This document shows positions 62,801 through 64,000 of a stretch of 64,000 bases of DNA, in pieces (within the stretch, counting starts at the first letter, position 1; each line of letters begins with the position of its first letter). Under the pieces are notes generated by a model that was given only the letters and a program-made list of their open reading frames with translations, searched no databases and was not told the DNA's origin. Position numbers and translations under genes: made by a program. The stretch spans positions 100,565 through 164,564 of the forward strand of contig JNEU01000742.1 of the NCBI GenBank assembly GCA_000697475.1. The letters run 5' to 3'. This stretch comes from Lichtheimia corymbifera B2541. Its lineage: Eukaryota; Mucoromycota; Mucoromycetes; Mucorales; Lichtheimiaceae.

Positions 62801-63024
62801 TCGTCGCCACTTACAAATCTCGCAAGATTCTATCCATCAAGACTACGAGTGGACGTGTGATCCCATTGGATGATACACCTGTATTTGATGATTGGACTGA
62901 GATTGCAAATCTGGAAGATGGTGCTCCTTGGGAAGTGGAATGGGGCCAACTCGACGACCCTTTTAGTGGTGGAAGGGCGCTAATCAAATCAATCAAGGCT
63001 AGTTTGTTGGCAGGCAAAGACTGA
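59808..63024 (+). CDS. Low-complexity protein with MIU-like motifs and an unknown C-terminal domain
   Basis: Five exons: 59808..60357, 60413..62362, 62434..62568, 62631..62682, 62742..63024; 989 aa. The N-terminus is a Lys/Glu/Gln-rich coiled coil with three copies of a D/ExxxA(R/K)xLQE motif (about 43-54, 74-86 and 122-134), resembling MIU-type ubiquitin-binding helices. Residues about 230-430 are Pro/Gln/Tyr-rich with imperfect repeats around AQPPPSSPAQQ. The middle is acidic. The last 110 residues (VWIRLNPTDTGKALAQRIHV onward) form a compact Trp-containing domain that I do not recognise, possibly ubiquitin-like or RA-like. The function is unknown; a scaffold role in trafficking or ubiquitin recognition is a guess. 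Confidence 0.8.
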
Positions 63025-63440
63025 TTCACCCATACAAATGTACAATATTACCTGTAATCTGCTTATTCTCCAATCTGATCATTGTTGTGTTTATAATAAT
63101 AAAAGGCTACATCTTGGACATACAACAACAACAATAGCCTTCCAAAGACCCCTTAGCAAGTCCATGATACTCGTTGTATAATGTTTAATATGTTTATTTT
63201 CATATTGTTTTCAGTGCCAAAAATCTGGGATTGTTTCCTTGTTTCCATGTGGGAGCGAGGTGGAGTCGCTTTTGAAAGCTGTCCTATGTATTTCTTTCCA
63301 ATTTTCATGATGTCACTGTGGCCCACCTTATTTGTCTATCTATGTCGTGCCTTATTAAAGAAAACTACCGCATCCAATGCTCATTTCTTGTGCACGTTAT
63401 CGATTAGAAAAGTACTCCAATTTGGTTGCGCATCCCTCAG
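63025..63440. other. 3' flank, no gene seen
   Basis: AT-rich region after the stop codon. An 89-codon ORF at 63,181-63,450 has no motif. Confidence 0.5.
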
Positions 63441-64000
63441 CACCCTCTGAGTGCCAATCGGCATAAATTACCTCCTCTTCCCGCTTCCAGCTTATTTTCT
63501 CTCTCCCCCTTTACGCTTCTCAACGCGTCCAACTCTGCCATGTGCACCCCGATCGACAAATTGTCTACGATTCACCTGCTTCTCCCCATCATGCCAAGCC
63601 AACGATTGCTTTGAACCGACCCGATTCGACTGATTGGCAAGCCCACAGCGAGAGCAGACGCTATTGCAGCACACCCTTTGTTTGACACCACACACCCACT
63701 TGCTCTTTTCTACAACTCTCGTTGCTCTCAATGCCAACTGCAGCAGCCGTCATTAGCTTCGTCTTCTGGAATCGTGCTCTTTATTCGACACAGACTGGGA
63801 TTATTATACAACCAACAAGAAGTATACGCCAAACGCAAGGCCATGGCGAGAGCAGACGCTATTACAACACGCTCTGTTGACACCACTCACCCGCACACTC
63901 TTTTCTACAACGCTCATTGTTCTCAATGCCAACTGCAGCAACCGTCATTAGCTTTGTCTTCTTTTCGCCGTCTTGAATCGTGCTCTTTATTCGACACAGG
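63441..64000. repeat. Tandem repeat (period about 198), truncated by the window end
   Basis: GCGAGAGCAGACGCTATT occurs at 63,648 and 63,846, each followed by the same ordered blocks (TTGACACCAC, CTCTTTTCTACAAC, CTCAATGCCAACTGCAGCA, CGTGCTCTTTATTCGACACA). Copy 2 runs off the window. Related degenerate blocks are at 36.6-37.0 kb. Confidence 0.8.

Overview
This window is nuclear DNA of an intron-dense fungus. About two dozen protein genes lie on both strands, nearly all split by 50-70 base introns (roughly 128 introns resolved here). The gene set (two ribosomal proteins, ATG8, a GH20 hexosaminidase, a Zn2Cys6 regulator, a Bck1-like MAPKKK, a phospholipase D of the Spo14 type) and a probable U12-type AT-AC intron point to an early-diverging lineage, most likely Mucoromycota. 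That placement is inference. No rRNA, tRNA, CRISPR array, plasmid-type sequence or recognisable transposase was seen.

Layout. 1-950 holds a dispersed repeat. 0.99-13.4 kb carries a bZIP factor, a 14-TM drug-type MFS transporter, a long-chain acyl-CoA synthetase, an allantoate/nicotinate-type MFS transporter and a TMEM135-like protein. 13.4-16.7 kb is poor in recognisable genes and includes one unresolved locus. 16.8-27.6 kb is dense: PX-PH phospholipase D, a PDRG1-like prefoldin, PP2A methylesterase, a divergent cystathionine beta-synthase and ATG8. 27.7-33.6 kb carries eL39, a CYSTM protein, a GNAT acetyltransferase, a JMJD7-like lysyl hydroxylase and eS17. 33.6-38.4 kb is gene-poor and repeat-rich, with an inverted relative of the 1-950 repeat. 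38.4-63.0 kb carries a GH20 hexosaminidase, a TMEM14 protein, the Bck1-like MAPKKK, a Ran-binding (Yrb2-like) protein, a RhoGEF, a Zn2Cys6 regulator, a DUF676-type lipase, an F-box/LRR protein and a long low-complexity protein with ubiquitin-binding-like motifs. 63.4-64.0 kb is another repeat, cut by the window edge.

Functional links. The RhoGEF and Bck1-like MAPKKK could both act in Rho-PKC-MAPK cell-wall signalling. ATG8, the methylesterase and PLD are general housekeeping or signalling genes. There is no obvious metabolic cluster.

The most notable observations are a near-consensus AT-AC (U12-type) intron in the methylesterase gene, nine copies of an LWAVPP peptide in the MAPKKK that differ at synonymous sites, sense-strand GATG repeats in the start-codon introns of both ribosomal protein genes, very small exons (possibly 2, then 11, 13 and 16 bases), five GC-AG introns, two implausibly short introns or frameshifts, and a cystathionine beta-synthase whose PLP phosphate loop is lost. 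Exon joins were read by eye from splice consensus, frame continuity and family motifs. No computation or database search was run.
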